A stretch of DNA of 64,000 nucleotides from Dactylosporangium vinaceum (GCF_019904175.1 NZ_CP061913.1:2914001-2978000); one strand, 5' to 3'; shown: positions 50,142 through 59,797, counted from the stretch's first letter. Notes: generated from the letters alone by a model not told the origin. Translations and numbers: made by a program.

Positions 50142-51884
50142 CTAGTCCGTGCGGGGGCGCTCGCGGCGCACCACCGGGCGGCGGCCCTTCAGCGTCGTGC
50201 GGCGCAGGGTGTCGATGACCTCGTCGACGGCGCCGTCCGGGACCTCGACCAGGGCGAACCGGTCGGCGATCTCGATCGCGCCGACGTCGCGGCCGGTCAG
50301 CGAGGACTCGCCGGTGATGGCGCCGACCAGGTCCTGGGGGCGGATGCCGGCGGCGCGGCCGGCACCCACGAACAGGCGGGTCATGCCGCCCGTGGGGGCG
50401 CGGCGCCCGCCGGTCTCGCGGCCCCGGCCTCGGCCGTCGGCGTCGCGGACGCTCACGCGGCGGTTCGGGTTGGGGCCGCCGCCCTGGCCCTGGCGATCGT
50501 CGCGGTCGCGGGGCTGGCGGAGCGTGACGTCGGGGATCTCCTCCTCGTCGTTCTCGCCGACCGCCGTCGCCTCGTGGGCGAACTTGACAGCGGCCAGCGC
50601 GATCTCCATCGGGTCGAACTCGTCACCCAGGGACTCCACGATCGCGCGGAAGCGCTCCGTGCCGTCCTCGGCCACCAGGATCTCGTGGAGCTTGGCCCGG
50701 GTGAGCTCCATGCGCCGGGCGCGCAGGTCCGCGACCGAGGGGACCTTCTCGATGATGATGCGCTGCTTGGTGACGCGCTCGATGGTCTTGAGCATGCGGT
50801 GCTCGCGCGGCTCGGCCAGGGTGATGGCGACGCCCTCGCGGCCGGCCCGGCCCACGCGGCCGATCCGGTGCACGTACGACTCCGGCGCCGAGGGCACGTC
50901 GTAGTTCACCACGTGCGTGAGGTGCTCGACGTCCAGGCCGCGGGCGGCGACGTCGGTGGCCACGAGCAGGTCGGCGGTGCCGTTGCGGAGGCGGGCCATG
51001 ACCCGGTCGCGCTGCTCCTGGCCCATGCCGCCGTGCAGGGCCTCGGCCCGGTACCCCCGGCCGTTGAGCGTCTCGGTGAGCTGATCGACCTCGTCGCGGG
51101 TCCGGCAGAAGACGATCGCCGCGCCCGGCGCCTCGACGTCCAGCACGCGACCGAGCGCGGCCGGCTTGTGGGCCCGCGGTACCACATAGGCCATCTGGCG
51201 AACCAGCGGCGCCTCACCGGCCGGGGTGGGCTCGCGGCCGATCTGGATCCGGACCGGGTCGGTCAGGTGGCTGCTGGCCAGGCCGTCGATGCGCGGCGGC
51301 ATCGTGGCCGAGAACAGCACCGTCTGGCGGTCTTCGGGGGTCGCGGCCAGGATCGCCTCGATGTCCTCGGCGAAGCCCATGTCGAGCATCTCGTCGGCCT
51401 CGTCGAGGACCACGACGTGCAGGTCGTGCAGGCGCAGGGTCCCGCGGCCGAGATGGTCGAGCGCGCGCCCGGGCGTGGCGACGACCACGTCGACGCCGAA
51501 CTCCAGCGAGCGCAGCTGCCGGCCGATCGGCTGACCGCCGTAGATGGGCAGGACGCGGACGCCGAGGTCGCGGCCGTATCGGTGGATCGCCTCCGACACC
51601 TGCACGGCGAGCTCCCGGGTGGGGACCAGCACCAGCGCCGACGGGTTGTCGCCGCCGGGCGCGGGGAGCCGTTGCAGGAGCGGCAGAGCGAATGCGGCGG
51701 TTTTTCCGGTACCGGTGGCGGCCTGCCCCAGCAGGTCCCGCCCTTCGAGCATCGGCGGGATGGCCTCGCGCTGGATCGGCGTCGGCTCCTCGTAGCCGAG
51801 ACCGGTCAGGGCTTTGAGCAGTTCATCGCGCAACCCGAGCTCGCCGAAGCCGGTCACGTCCCCATCATCGAAGCTGGCGGTCAC
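50142..51884 (-). CDS. DEAD-box RNA helicase (DeaD/CsdA-like) with DbpA-type RNA-binding tail
   Basis: 580 residues, GTG at 51884 with GAGGAG 6 nt upstream. All DEAD motifs are present: Q-motif EEPTPIQREAIP, I ATGTGKT, Ia PTRELAVQ, II DEAD, III SAT, V TDVAARGLD and VI HRIGRVGRAGR. A basic RGG-rich linker leads to a DbpA_C-type RNA-binding domain (about 500-570: TRLFVGAGRAAGIRPQDLVGAIT). It unwinds structured RNA in ribosome assembly and cold adaptation. Divergent from a small unknown gene. Confidence 0.95.
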   Translation of the reverse strand: MTASFDDGDVTGFGELGLRDELLKALTGLGYEEPTPIQREAIPPMLEGRDLLGQAATGTGKTAAFALPLLQRLPAPGGDNPSALVLVPTRELAVQVSEAIHRYGRDLGVRVLPIYGGQPIGRQLRSLEFGVDVVVATPGRALDHLGRGTLRLHDLHVVVLDEADEMLDMGFAEDIEAILAATPEDRQTVLFSATMPPRIDGLASSHLTDPVRIQIGREPTPAGEAPLVRQMAYVVPRAHKPAALGRVLDVEAPGAAIVFCRTRDEVDQLTETLNGRGYRAEALHGGMGQEQRDRVMARLRNGTADLLVATDVAARGLDVEHLTHVVNYDVPSAPESYVHRIGRVGRAGREGVAITLAEPREHRMLKTIERVTKQRIIIEKVPSVADLRARRMELTRAKLHEILVAEDGTERFRAIVESLGDEFDPMEIALAAVKFAHEATAVGENDEEEIPDVTLRQPRDRDDRQGQGGGPNPNRRVSVRDADGRGRGRETGGRRAPTGGMTRLFVGAGRAAGIRPQDLVGAITGESSLTGRDVGAIEIADRFALVEVPDGAVDEVIDTLRRTTLKGRRPVVRRERPRTD

Positions 51885-52017
51885 GGGGTGCTCCTCACTC
51901 GGGCAATGCAGGCGGCCTTACTAGCATCCCAAACGCCCCGGAGGTACCCAGTGGCGCGGTCGCTGAGTGTGATCTGCGACCGGTTACAGTTTCGAACGTG
52001 AGCGGCCCGGAGGTTAC

Positions 52018-52428
52018 GTGAGCGACGACTGGCGGGATCAGCGGGCTCGGGCGGTCGCCCATCACGGCGCCGAGCTCAACCGCCGCCGCGAGGCCGAGGC
52101 GGCGCGGGCCCAGGAGCTGATCGCTGAGTTCATCGCCGCCGCCGAGCGGGCCAACCTTACCCCGGAGCCGCTGCGGGCGCGCTCCTACAGCGGCCGGTCC
52201 TACCGCACGCCGCTGCGTGGCTGGTATCTGAACCCCGCCCGGACGATCGCCATCTCCGAGGAGGGGGAGTACTACTCGCTGCTCGTCCCCTCGTCGGCCC
52301 GGGCCCTGATCGCGGGGGCCGACCCGAGCCCGTCCGCACCGCGGCTCATCGTCGGTGAAGGGGCCCGCGACGGCGAGTCGATGCCGCTCGCCGACCTGCT
52401 GCAGCGCCTGCTCAAGGGGTCCGGATGA
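52018..52428 (+). CDS. hypothetical protein
   Basis: 136 residues from a GTG at 52018 with GGAGG upstream. Helical N-terminus (AHHGAELNRRREAEAARAQELIAEFIAAAERANL), then a beta-rich half with RSYSGRSYRTPLRGWYLNPARTIAISEEGEYYSLLVPSS. I do not recognise the family. The 3' end overlaps the stop of the convergent kptA gene by 17 bp. Real by codon use and ribosome site. No function assigned. Confidence 0.7.
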   Translation: MSDDWRDQRARAVAHHGAELNRRREAEAARAQELIAEFIAAAERANLTPEPLRARSYSGRSYRTPLRGWYLNPARTIAISEEGEYYSLLVPSSARALIAGADPSPSAPRLIVGEGARDGESMPLADLLQRLLKGSG

Positions 52429-52954
52429 ACTCCGGGGGGACCTCATCGGTGAGCCAGACCCCGTTCTGCGACCGGTAGAACGTGTGCCCGCCGCGGGCCA
52501 TGTCGCCCGCGAGCACCGTGAGGATCACCGTGGCCCCACCGCGCCGGGCGCCGACCCGCGCAGCGGTGGCGGTGTCGGGGGACAGGTGCACGTGGTGCCG
52601 GCCACCCCGGTTGAGCCCCGTCGCCAATATCGAAGACAATGAGGCGGCGGCGGTACCGTGGAAGAGCATTTCGGGTGGTTGTGACTCCTCCAGGCCCAGC
52701 TCGACGGGGATCGAGTGGCCCTGATTGGCCCGGATGCGCTCGATGCCGTCCGCGCCCACGGCGACGGCGAACCGCTGTTTGTCGTTCCCGGCGACCACCG
52801 CGTCGAGCGTGGCCCGATCGAGGTGCATGGCGGCCAGAAACTCGTCGACCGGCACCCAGCCGGCCGCATCGAGGGTGAGCCCGGCGCGCGCCGGTTCGTG
52901 GCGGAGTGCCTTGGACATCCGCTTGCTGATCTTCACTAACTGTGCATGTTCCAT
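52412..52954 (-). CDS. kptA: RNA 2'-phosphotransferase (KptA/Tpt1 family)
   Basis: 180 residues, ATG at 52954. N-terminal winged helix KISKRMSKALRHEPARAGLTLDAAGWVPVDEFLAAM and a C-terminal ART-fold core with MLFHGT, RHHVHLSPD, ATVILTVLAG and GVWLTDEVPP. In yeast Tpt1 removes the 2'-phosphate of ligated tRNA using NAD; in bacteria without that splicing route the substrate is unknown. It lies 36 bp downstream of a TetR gene on the same strand and is probably controlled with it. Confidence 0.92.
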   Translation of the reverse strand: MEHAQLVKISKRMSKALRHEPARAGLTLDAAGWVPVDEFLAAMHLDRATLDAVVAGNDKQRFAVAVGADGIERIRANQGHSIPVELGLEESQPPEMLFHGTAAASLSSILATGLNRGGRHHVHLSPDTATAARVGARRGGATVILTVLAGDMARGGHTFYRSQNGVWLTDEVPPEFIRTP

Positions 52955-52990
52955 ATCGGCCTCGATTGTGCTCCGCCGCGGTGGCGCCGG

Positions 52991-53590
52991 TCACGCCATT
53001 TTTCGCAGCCCGTCCAGGATGACGCCGACCGCGGTGGCCCGGATCTTCGCGTCCGGCGCCCACCTGGCCGCGTGCGACGCCCCGACCGCGACCGCGATCA
53101 CCTCGGCCACGCCGACGTCGCCGCGCAGGGCTCCGGCCGCGCCGGCCTGCGCCGTGAGCACCTCGATGGCGGCGAGCAGCTCCCCGCGGACGTCCCCGAC
53201 GACCTCCGTCACGTCCACGCCGGCCCCGGACAGCGCATCGGCGAACGCGTTCTTGGTGGCGCTCTGCTCGATGACATGCTCGAGGAACCCGAACAGTGCC
53301 GGACCCGGCTCCCCACCCTGCGCGGCCGCGCGCGCGTGGGCCACGAGGGCCCGCATCCGCTCGACGAGTACGGCCTCGAGCAGGGCCTCCTTGGTGGGGA
53401 AGTGGCGGAAGACGGTACCGATGCCGACCCCGGCCCGTCGCGCCACCGCCTCGGTCGAGGCCCCGACCCCCTCGGCCGCGAACACCGCCTCGGCCGCCTC
53501 GAGCACGCGCGCCCGGTTCCGCCGCGCGTCGGCCCGCAGCGGCCGGTTGACATCCGGAGTATCCGCTGCGTTGCGTTCAATCGGAGTCAC
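52991..53590 (-). CDS. TetR-family transcriptional regulator
   Basis: 199 residues from a GTG at 53590, fixed by a TACAAT hexamer 7 nt upstream. HTH: RNRARVLEAAEAVFAAEGVGASTEAVARRAGVGIGTVFRHFPTKEALLEAVL. The ligand-binding C-domain (about 75-195) is of the SBP-type TetR kind. A 24-bp palindrome overlaps its start codon and -10, so it likely represses itself and, by read-through, kptA. The ligand is unknown. Confidence 0.9.
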   Translation of the reverse strand: MTPIERNAADTPDVNRPLRADARRNRARVLEAAEAVFAAEGVGASTEAVARRAGVGIGTVFRHFPTKEALLEAVLVERMRALVAHARAAAQGGEPGPALFGFLEHVIEQSATKNAFADALSGAGVDVTEVVGDVRGELLAAIEVLTAQAGAAGALRGDVGVAEVIAVAVGASHAARWAPDAKIRATAVGVILDGLRKMA

Positions 53591-53601
53591 GAGTCCGATT
53601 G
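53578..53601 (-). promoter_or_regulatory. operator palindrome over the TetR start codon
   Basis: CAATCGGA - 8 nt - TCCGATTG, perfect 8-bp arms. It covers the GTG start (53588-53590) and the first four bases of the -10 TACAAT (53598-53603, minus strand), which stands 7 nt before the GTG. This layout gives tight autorepression of a leaderless message. Confidence 0.7.
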
Positions 53602-53699
53602 TACGGTCGGGGGGTTGCCGTGTTCGCCACCGTCCTCCCGACCCTTGTCGCCGGCTTCCCGCCGCACGCACACGCCCGGCCGGTAGCTCCCGGCCCCAG

Positions 53700-55586
53700 T
53701 CACGCCAGGCGGGCCCGGAGGTGCTGCCCGCGCGCGGCGGAGACCTGGGCCGCGACCGCCGCCCGGACCAGCCCGCTGCGATGCCGCACGTGCCCGCCCG
53801 GCCCCTCCACCAGCAGGTGGGCGTGCACCAGCTGGTCGACGGCCCCGAGCACGTCGTCGAGCTCCAGGCCGCCGGCCGCCGCCACCTGCTCGACCCGCAG
53901 CGACCCGAGCGCCGCGGTCAGCCGCAGGATCTCCCAGGCCGCCGGCGGCATCCACCGCGTGCGCTGCCGAGCCAGGTGCATGGCCACCTCCAGCGCCAGC
54001 TCCTCGGAGAGCTCCCGCGCCGCGGTGACGAGCGCCGGAATCCCGCCGCTGGCCTCCAGCAGCGCGCCGGGCAGGTCCCCGGCCGAGAGCGGCGCCAGCC
54101 GCAGCACGAGATCGGCGTCGAGCGCCCCGAGCGGCCGCTCCGCGATCGCCGACGGGTACCGGTACGACACCACCACCCGCACCCCCCGCTCCCGCAGCCA
54201 CCGCAGCTCGGCCACGGAGTCGGCGTCGAGGTGCTCGGCGTCGTCGATGGCGACCACCGCCGGCCGCCCGCGCCCACCCTCCCGCAGCCGCTCGGCGATC
54301 CCGTCCAGCTCACTGGGCAACAGGTGCCGCCGCGCCGCCATGGCCGAGTCGAGCACGTCGTCGGCCGGCACCCCGAGCTGGTGCAGTACCGTGCGCAGCC
54401 ACCCCAGCCGCAGCGCCCCACCCGGCCCCGGCCCCCGCCCGAGCCCGGCCCGTTCGGGGTACAGCTCCCGCAGCCGCTGCAGCAGCGCCGACTTCCCCGC
54501 CCCCGCCGGCCCGGCGACATGCACGACACCTGGCCCGTCGGCGAGCACCTGCAGCTCCGCGCCCCGCCCGGCGAACGCGGGACCTTCCGCCGGCGCCGCC
54601 GCGGCCGCGGCGACCGGGCGGTTCAACTCGGTGACAGTGGCCATGCTCTCTGCCACGTCCCGCACGACGGCCAGGTTCGCCCGCCCGGCCGGCTCGCCCG
54701 GGCCGGCCTCACCCGGCGCCGGGCCGAGCGGCGCGCGGCCGGTGTGCGTCGGCCCGTCCGCGGGCCCGTCCTCCGGCGCCGGGAGGTCGCGGACGGCCTT
54801 GCGCCGGTCGCCGCGCCGCCTGTCGAACGCCGGTGGCCCGCCCTCCAGCGAGGCGAGGAGGGCGTCGCGCAGGGTGGTGGTCGCTGCGGCCGGCGCGGCG
54901 CCGAGCTGGTCGGTGAGCGAGCGCAGGCACATGTCGTACCAGCGCAGCACCTCCTCCTTGCGCCCCTGCCCGGCGGCGGCGCGCATGGCCACCCGGTAGG
55001 CGCCCTCGGCGAACGGCTCGAGCTCGACCGCTTCCCGCGCGAACCGCAGGGCCCGCGCCGGGTCCCCGTCGGCCGCCCGCTCGGCCAGGTCGAGCAGCGC
55101 CCCGACGAGCACGCTCTTGACCTCGGCCCGGACCGGCAGGGCCCAGTCCGCGTACTCGTCCTCGGTGAACGGCAGATCCCGCGCGAGCCGGACGATCTCC
55201 TCGCGCACGTCCGCCCGACCGGGCTCGTCCTCGGCCGCGCGGGCCGCCACCCGCAGCTCGGCCAGGTCCAGCCGGGCCCGGTCGGTGGCGAACACGTAGC
55301 CGCCCGCCCGGGTCACGATGAACGACCGCGACGTCGGCACGCCCGGCTGCAGCGCCCGCCGCAGCACCGACACGTAGTGCTCGAGCGCCGCCGCATGGTT
55401 GCCCGGCAGCTCCTCGCCCCACACCGCGTCGGCGAGCGCGTCCTTGGACTGCACCCGATCGTGCCGCGCCGCGAGGACGCCGAGCACCTGCCGCGCCCGC
55501 CGGGGCAGGTCGTCCCCGGTCAGCCGTCGCCCACCCACATCGGCGGGGTCGTTGATCTCGATACTCCCGAGCACCCGAACGTCCAC
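53700..55586 (-). CDS. SARP/AfsR-type regulator (wHTH-BTAD-NTPase)
   Basis: 628 residues. An OmpR-like winged helix (about 1-95: LPRRARQVLGVLAARHDRVQSKDALADAVWGEELPGNHAAALEHYVSVLRRAL), the BTAD TPR domain (about 100-250, LEPFAEGAYRVAMRAAAGQGRKEEVLRWYDMCLRSL), a low-complexity linker, and a STAND-like NTPase with Walker A GPAGAGKSALLQRL and Walker B VVAIDDAEHLDADS. No C-terminal TPR array, so it is a mid-size SARP. These activate secondary-metabolite clusters in actinomycetes, but no such cluster lies in this window. GTG start at 55586. Confidence 0.9.
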   Translation of the reverse strand: MDVRVLGSIEINDPADVGGRRLTGDDLPRRARQVLGVLAARHDRVQSKDALADAVWGEELPGNHAAALEHYVSVLRRALQPGVPTSRSFIVTRAGGYVFATDRARLDLAELRVAARAAEDEPGRADVREEIVRLARDLPFTEDEYADWALPVRAEVKSVLVGALLDLAERAADGDPARALRFAREAVELEPFAEGAYRVAMRAAAGQGRKEEVLRWYDMCLRSLTDQLGAAPAAATTTLRDALLASLEGGPPAFDRRRGDRRKAVRDLPAPEDGPADGPTHTGRAPLGPAPGEAGPGEPAGRANLAVVRDVAESMATVTELNRPVAAAAAAPAEGPAFAGRGAELQVLADGPGVVHVAGPAGAGKSALLQRLRELYPERAGLGRGPGPGGALRLGWLRTVLHQLGVPADDVLDSAMAARRHLLPSELDGIAERLREGGRGRPAVVAIDDAEHLDADSVAELRWLRERGVRVVVSYRYPSAIAERPLGALDADLVLRLAPLSAGDLPGALLEASGGIPALVTAARELSEELALEVAMHLARQRTRWMPPAAWEILRLTAALGSLRVEQVAAAGGLELDDVLGAVDQLVHAHLLVEGPGGHVRHRSGLVRAAVAAQVSAARGQHLRARLA

Positions 55587-55757
55587 GCCGCCGCGATCGG
55601 CAGCCTCCGCGTCGACCTGAGCCCTCCCCCCGGTGCACTTCGGTTCCCGCCACCGCCCGCCGGGCCGGCCGGCCGCTGCCCCCGCGCGCGGGCGTGTGCG
55701 ACTGCCGCTTCAGCCGCTCCACAGCCGGACGTCAGCCCGTGGTGCTTCCCTGCACGG

Positions 55758-55883
55758 ATGAAGCACCACGCCGCTCACGCCGCGCCCGCCCTTCGCCTCA
55801 CGTGGCGCATCCTGCTGGCCGCCGCGGTGCTCGCCGCCCTGGCCGCCGGTCTCATCACCACCGTCGTCTCCGCGTTCGGCTGA
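55758..55883 (+). CDS. small single-pass membrane peptide (41 aa)
   Basis: ATG at 55758. The product is a basic His-rich start (MKHHAAHAAPALRLTWR) and one transmembrane helix (LLAAAVLAALAAGLITTVV). No clear ribosome site. Divergent from the SARP gene and convergent with the MmcQ/YjbR gene, five bases apart. Plausible but not proven. Confidence 0.4.
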   Translation: MKHHAAHAAPALRLTWRILLAAAVLAALAAGLITTVVSAFG

Positions 55884-55888
55884 CGCTC

Positions 55889-56254
55889 TCAGCAGAGCGG
55901 CAGATCGGCCCGCGCCACGATCAGCGGCGGTGCCGTCATGCGCCACGCCTCCGTGATGAGGTCGCCGAGCTCGTCCTCGTGCGCCTTGCGCAGCCGGACC
56001 TGGACCCAGCCGATCCGCCCCGACGCCCGCGCCTTCTTGTAGGCCCGCGGGTCGTCCTCGACAAGCGCGGCCGTGTCCTCCCGCGACGCCTTCACGAGCA
56101 TGGTCAGGTCGTACGCGCAGAGGTACGCGAAAGCCCTGTCCCGCACCCGGAAGCCGATGTCCTTGCCGTGCTGGCGCTGGTCGACCTCGGGCAGCATGAG
56201 AACCATCCGTAGCGCCTCGTCGACGCTCACCCCGCGTACGGTCCGCAATCCCAT
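55889..56254 (-). CDS. MmcQ/YjbR family protein
   Basis: 121 residues, ATG at 56254. MmcQ/YjbR fold (CyaY-like): SVDEALRMVLMLPEVDQRQHGKDIGFRVRDRAFAYLCA, DLTMLVKASREDTAALVEDDPRAYKKARASGRIGWVQVRL, HEDELGDLITEAWRM. The family is called DNA-binding on thin evidence. It is divergent from the DUF4132 operon, with 186 bp between. Confidence 0.87.
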   Translation of the reverse strand: MGLRTVRGVSVDEALRMVLMLPEVDQRQHGKDIGFRVRDRAFAYLCAYDLTMLVKASREDTAALVEDDPRAYKKARASGRIGWVQVRLRKAHEDELGDLITEAWRMTAPPLIVARADLPLC

Positions 56255-56440
56255 GGTTCTGGTGTAACAGGCCCCCGCGGCACTTTTCCCGGGAACCGAT
56301 TTTCCCCATTTGCCGAGTTTGTCGATCTTTCCCGGCCGGATCCGTATCGCCGCAGCTCGGAGGGGCCGTGGCGAAAAAATGTCGGTGGGCCTCGCTACTC
56401 TGTCGCCCGTCGGGACCGATCACGAGGGGACGACAGCGCC

Positions 56441-59400
56441 ATGATCGAAGATCAGTACGTGACGCCCGCCGCGTGGCAGCGGCACCTCCTGCCGCGCCGG
56501 GGCGGGCGGCCGGTCCCCTACACGCCCGAGCCCGGCGCGGCGAAGGTCGTGGCCGCGGCGCTCCAGGACGAAGCCGGCCTGCGGGGGAGCCTCGCCCACG
56601 CCAAGACGCCGGCCGACGTGGCCGCGGCCGGGCTGGCGCAGCTCGACGGCGATCCCGCCGCCACCGCGCTCGGCGCCGCGGCCGTTGCCGCGTTCGTGGT
56701 CGGGCCGCAGCAGCACGCCGACGCCAGGACCAGCCGGGCCATCGCCGACGAGTGGGTGCGCACCCGCGGGCTGGCGTTCGCCGTCCGCGCGGGCGCGGAG
56801 CTGGCCGACCTGCGCTGCATCAGCCGGCAGGAGCAGCGATACGGTGAGGTGTTCGCGGCGCCTGTCACACGGTTCGGGCCCGGCCAGGCTCCGCAGCACA
56901 TCCAGGGCAGCGGCGTGGCGCTGCTGCTCAACCGGCTGCGTGTCGCGACCGCGGCGGCGTCCGACGAGGACTATGCGGCGGCGGTGCGGGCCCTGGGTGC
57001 GCTCCGCGCCGCCGGGCCCGCCCTGCACCAGGCGGTCGTCGCGAGCTTTCTCGCACCGACGGAGGAGTCGTGGGTCCGCGCGGACGCCGGTGCCGTCGTG
57101 GGGCGCCGGGGGATGGAGTGGCTGCAGCTGCTGCTGACGACCTGCGTCACCCGGTCCGAGCGGCTGCGTCCGCTGCTCACCGGATACGTGTCCAACCACC
57201 TCACGAGCTCGCCCGAATACGTCTTCACGGTGGCCGAGGGGCTCGGTGCGGACGGGCTCGAGGCGTTCCTGGAGCTGCTGTCGTCGAACGCCGCCTGGGG
57301 TGACGGAGTGCGGCTGCTGTTGACGGCGATTTCGGCGGTACCGTCGGATGAGGCTTTTCTCGCGCTCGTCGAACGGTCGGACTCCAAAGCGGGCTCCCTC
57401 GCACTGGGTGAGGCGGCGGACCGCTTTCCGCGGCGGGCCGTCCGCCTGCTCGCGACGGCCTCCGGCTCCGGTGCGCGCGCAGTCCTGCTCGGGGAGCTGC
57501 TGCGCACCCAGGTGATCCGCCATCGGGCGGCGGCGGACGAGGTCCTGGCGGCGCTGCCGGAGGCGGCGGCCCGGCGGGTCGCGGCGATCACGGCGCGGGT
57601 CGACGCGGTGCACGAGGCCCCGGCGGAAGCGGTGCCGCCGCTGCTGGCCGCGCCGCCGTGGACCGCGGGCGGCAAGCCGCGCAAGCCGATCGTCGTCGCC
57701 GGGCTGGAGTGCACGGACCCGTTCGAGCTGCGCTGGGCCGAGGGCGAGCGGGAAGCGGGGCTGCAGGCGCGGCAGGGCTACCGCTCCTACGGCCGCCGCG
57801 ACTTCGACACGCTCGAACAGGAGATCCGGGCCGGCCGGGCGCGGTCCTACGACGAGGTCGGGTTCTTCGAGGCCGCACCGGAGGCACTCGCGGCACCGCT
57901 GCTGGAGAACTGGCGGCCGAAGGAGTTCTGGAACGCCGAGTTCTGGCTCCCGGCCCTGGTGGCCCGCTACGGGCTGCTGGCGCTGCCGGCCGTGCTCGCC
58001 GCTGCCCCGTCCGCGGCGGCGGCCGTCGCGCAGGCCCTGCAGCCGGTCACCGGGCCGCCGGTCGCGCCGCTGATGGCGGAGTATTTCGGGCGGCTCAAGA
58101 CGGTGCGGCCCACGGCGGCGGCCTGGCTGCGGCGGCACCCGGAGGCGGCCGCGCGGGGGCTTGTGCCGGTCGCGCTGGGCAAGGCCGGGGCGCCGCGGCG
58201 TTACGCGGAGCGGGCCCTGTACTACCTCGCCGGCGAGGGCCACACCGGCGCGATCCGGGCCGCGGCGCAGTGGTACGGGCCGGCCGCGGCCGAGGGCATC
58301 GCGGCACTGCTGGACGCCGATCCGGTGCAGCTGCTGCCGGCGAGGATGCCTGTCGTGCCGGACTGGGCCGAGCCCGCGCTGCTGGCGCCGATCGAGCTCG
58401 TCGGGGGCGCGGGGAGCCTGCCCGACGCGGCGGCCCGCTCGGTGCTGATGATCCTCGCGATGTCGCGGCTCGGTGAGCCGTACGCCGGGCTCGCCGTCGT
58501 CACCGAGACCTGCACCGCCCGGTCCCTCGCCGAGTTCGCGTGGTCGCTGTTGCAGCGGTGGCAGGTCGCCGGCTATCCGTCGAAGGAGTCGTGGGTGCTC
58601 GACGCGCTCGGGTTCCTCGGCGACGACGACACCGTGCGCCGCCTGGCCCCGCTGATCCGGGCCTGGCCCGGGGAGAGCGGCCACGCCCGCGCCGTCGCCG
58701 GCCTCGACGTGCTGGCCGAGATCGGCACCGACGTGGCCCTCATGCACCTGCACGGCATCTCGGAGAAGGTGAAGTTCCGCGGGCTGAAGGAGAAGGCGCA
58801 GGAGAAGATCGCCGAGGTCGCCGACGCCCTGGGCCTGTCGCCCGAGCAGCTCGCCGACCGGCTGGTGCCCGACTTCGGCCTCGAACCCGACGGGACGCTG
58901 GTCCTCGACTACGGCCCGCGGGCGTTCGTGGTCGGCTTCGACGAGCAGCTCAAGCCGTATGTGGCAGGCGAGGACGGGAAGCGGCGCAAGGACCTGCCGA
59001 AGCCCGGGGCCAAGGACGACCCGCAGCTCGCCCCGGCCGCCGCGGCCCGCTTCGCCGCGCTCAAGAAGGACGTGCGAACCGTTGCCGCCGACCAGATCCG
59101 CCGGTTCGAGCGGGCGATGGTCTGGCAGCGGCGGTGGAAGCCGGACGAGTTCCGGCAGTTCATCGTCGAGCACCCCCTCGTGTGGCACGTGGCCCGGCGC
59201 CTGGTGTGGGCCGCGTACCCCGCCGGCGACCCCGCGGGCGCTGCGCTGATGAGCCTGCGCGTCGCCGAGGACCGCACGCTCGCCGGCGCCGACGACGAGC
59301 CCACCGCGATCCCGGACGGCGCGCTGATCGGCGTCGCGCACCCGCTGCAGCTCGGGGCCGACCTCGCCGCGTGGGGTGAGGTGTTCGCCGACTACGAGAT

Positions 59401-59797
59401 CCTCCAGCCGTTCGAGCAGCTGTCCCGGGCCGCGCAGGCGCTGACCGAGGCGGAGCGGACCGCTACCCAGCTGACGCGGCAGGCCGGGGTGAAGGTGCCC
59501 ACCACCCGAGTGCTCGGCCTGGAGCGGCGCGGCTGGCGGCGGGCGGCACCGGAGGACGCCGGCGTGCAGCCGGCGATGGAGCGCGACCTTCCCGGCGGCG
59601 ACGTGCTCATGCTCGACCTCGACCCGGGGATCGTCGTCGGGCTCGTCACCGAGTTCGAGCACCAGACGCTCGGCCCGGCGTTCATCCTGCCGCAGGGGAG
59701 CTTCACCTGGAACCGGCCGAAGGGGAAATCGTTGGGCAGCCTCGACCCGGTCACGGCGTCGGAGATCCTGCGGGACCTGGCGGAGGTGACCCAGTGA
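56441..59797 (+). CDS. DUF4132 protein (YehI/MolR-like)
   Basis: 1118 residues, ATG with GAGGGGACGACAGCGCC upstream. A long alpha-helical repeat region (about 1-830, HEAT-like, e.g. RDFDTLEQEIRAGRA and AVLAAAPSAAAAVAQALQPVTGPP) leads to a C-terminal DUF4132 domain (about 840-1118) with FDEQLKPYVAGEDGKRRKDLPKPGAKDD and AADQIRRFERAMVWQRRWKPDEFRQFIVEHPLVWHVARRLVWAAY. E. coli YehI is the best-known relative. Function unknown; probably a large scaffold for the AAA+ and vWA proteins encoded downstream. Its stop overlaps the AAA gene (GTGA). Confidence 0.87.
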   Translation: MIEDQYVTPAAWQRHLLPRRGGRPVPYTPEPGAAKVVAAALQDEAGLRGSLAHAKTPADVAAAGLAQLDGDPAATALGAAAVAAFVVGPQQHADARTSRAIADEWVRTRGLAFAVRAGAELADLRCISRQEQRYGEVFAAPVTRFGPGQAPQHIQGSGVALLLNRLRVATAAASDEDYAAAVRALGALRAAGPALHQAVVASFLAPTEESWVRADAGAVVGRRGMEWLQLLLTTCVTRSERLRPLLTGYVSNHLTSSPEYVFTVAEGLGADGLEAFLELLSSNAAWGDGVRLLLTAISAVPSDEAFLALVERSDSKAGSLALGEAADRFPRRAVRLLATASGSGARAVLLGELLRTQVIRHRAAADEVLAALPEAAARRVAAITARVDAVHEAPAEAVPPLLAAPPWTAGGKPRKPIVVAGLECTDPFELRWAEGEREAGLQARQGYRSYGRRDFDTLEQEIRAGRARSYDEVGFFEAAPEALAAPLLENWRPKEFWNAEFWLPALVARYGLLALPAVLAAAPSAAAAVAQALQPVTGPPVAPLMAEYFGRLKTVRPTAAAWLRRHPEAAARGLVPVALGKAGAPRRYAERALYYLAGEGHTGAIRAAAQWYGPAAAEGIAALLDADPVQLLPARMPVVPDWAEPALLAPIELVGGAGSLPDAAARSVLMILAMSRLGEPYAGLAVVTETCTARSLAEFAWSLLQRWQVAGYPSKESWVLDALGFLGDDDTVRRLAPLIRAWPGESGHARAVAGLDVLAEIGTDVALMHLHGISEKVKFRGLKEKAQEKIAEVADALGLSPEQLADRLVPDFGLEPDGTLVLDYGPRAFVVGFDEQLKPYVAGEDGKRRKDLPKPGAKDDPQLAPAAAARFAALKKDVRTVAADQIRRFERAMVWQRRWKPDEFRQFIVEHPLVWHVARRLVWAAYPAGDPAGAALMSLRVAEDRTLAGADDEPTAIPDGALIGVAHPLQLGADLAAWGEVFADYEILQPFEQLSRAAQALTEAERTATQLTRQAGVKVPTTRVLGLERRGWRRAAPEDAGVQPAMERDLPGGDVLMLDLDPGIVVGLVTEFEHQTLGPAFILPQGSFTWNRPKGKSLGSLDPVTASEILRDLAEVTQ

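Noticed and set aside
52725..55757. 1052-residue plus-strand frame opposite kptA, TetR and SARP genes
   Set aside because: Shadow frame; only its last 41 codons (55758-55883) look like a possible separate small gene.
56420..59662. 1080-residue minus-strand frame opposite DUF4132
   Set aside because: Antisense shadow; DUF4132 motifs are on the plus strand.
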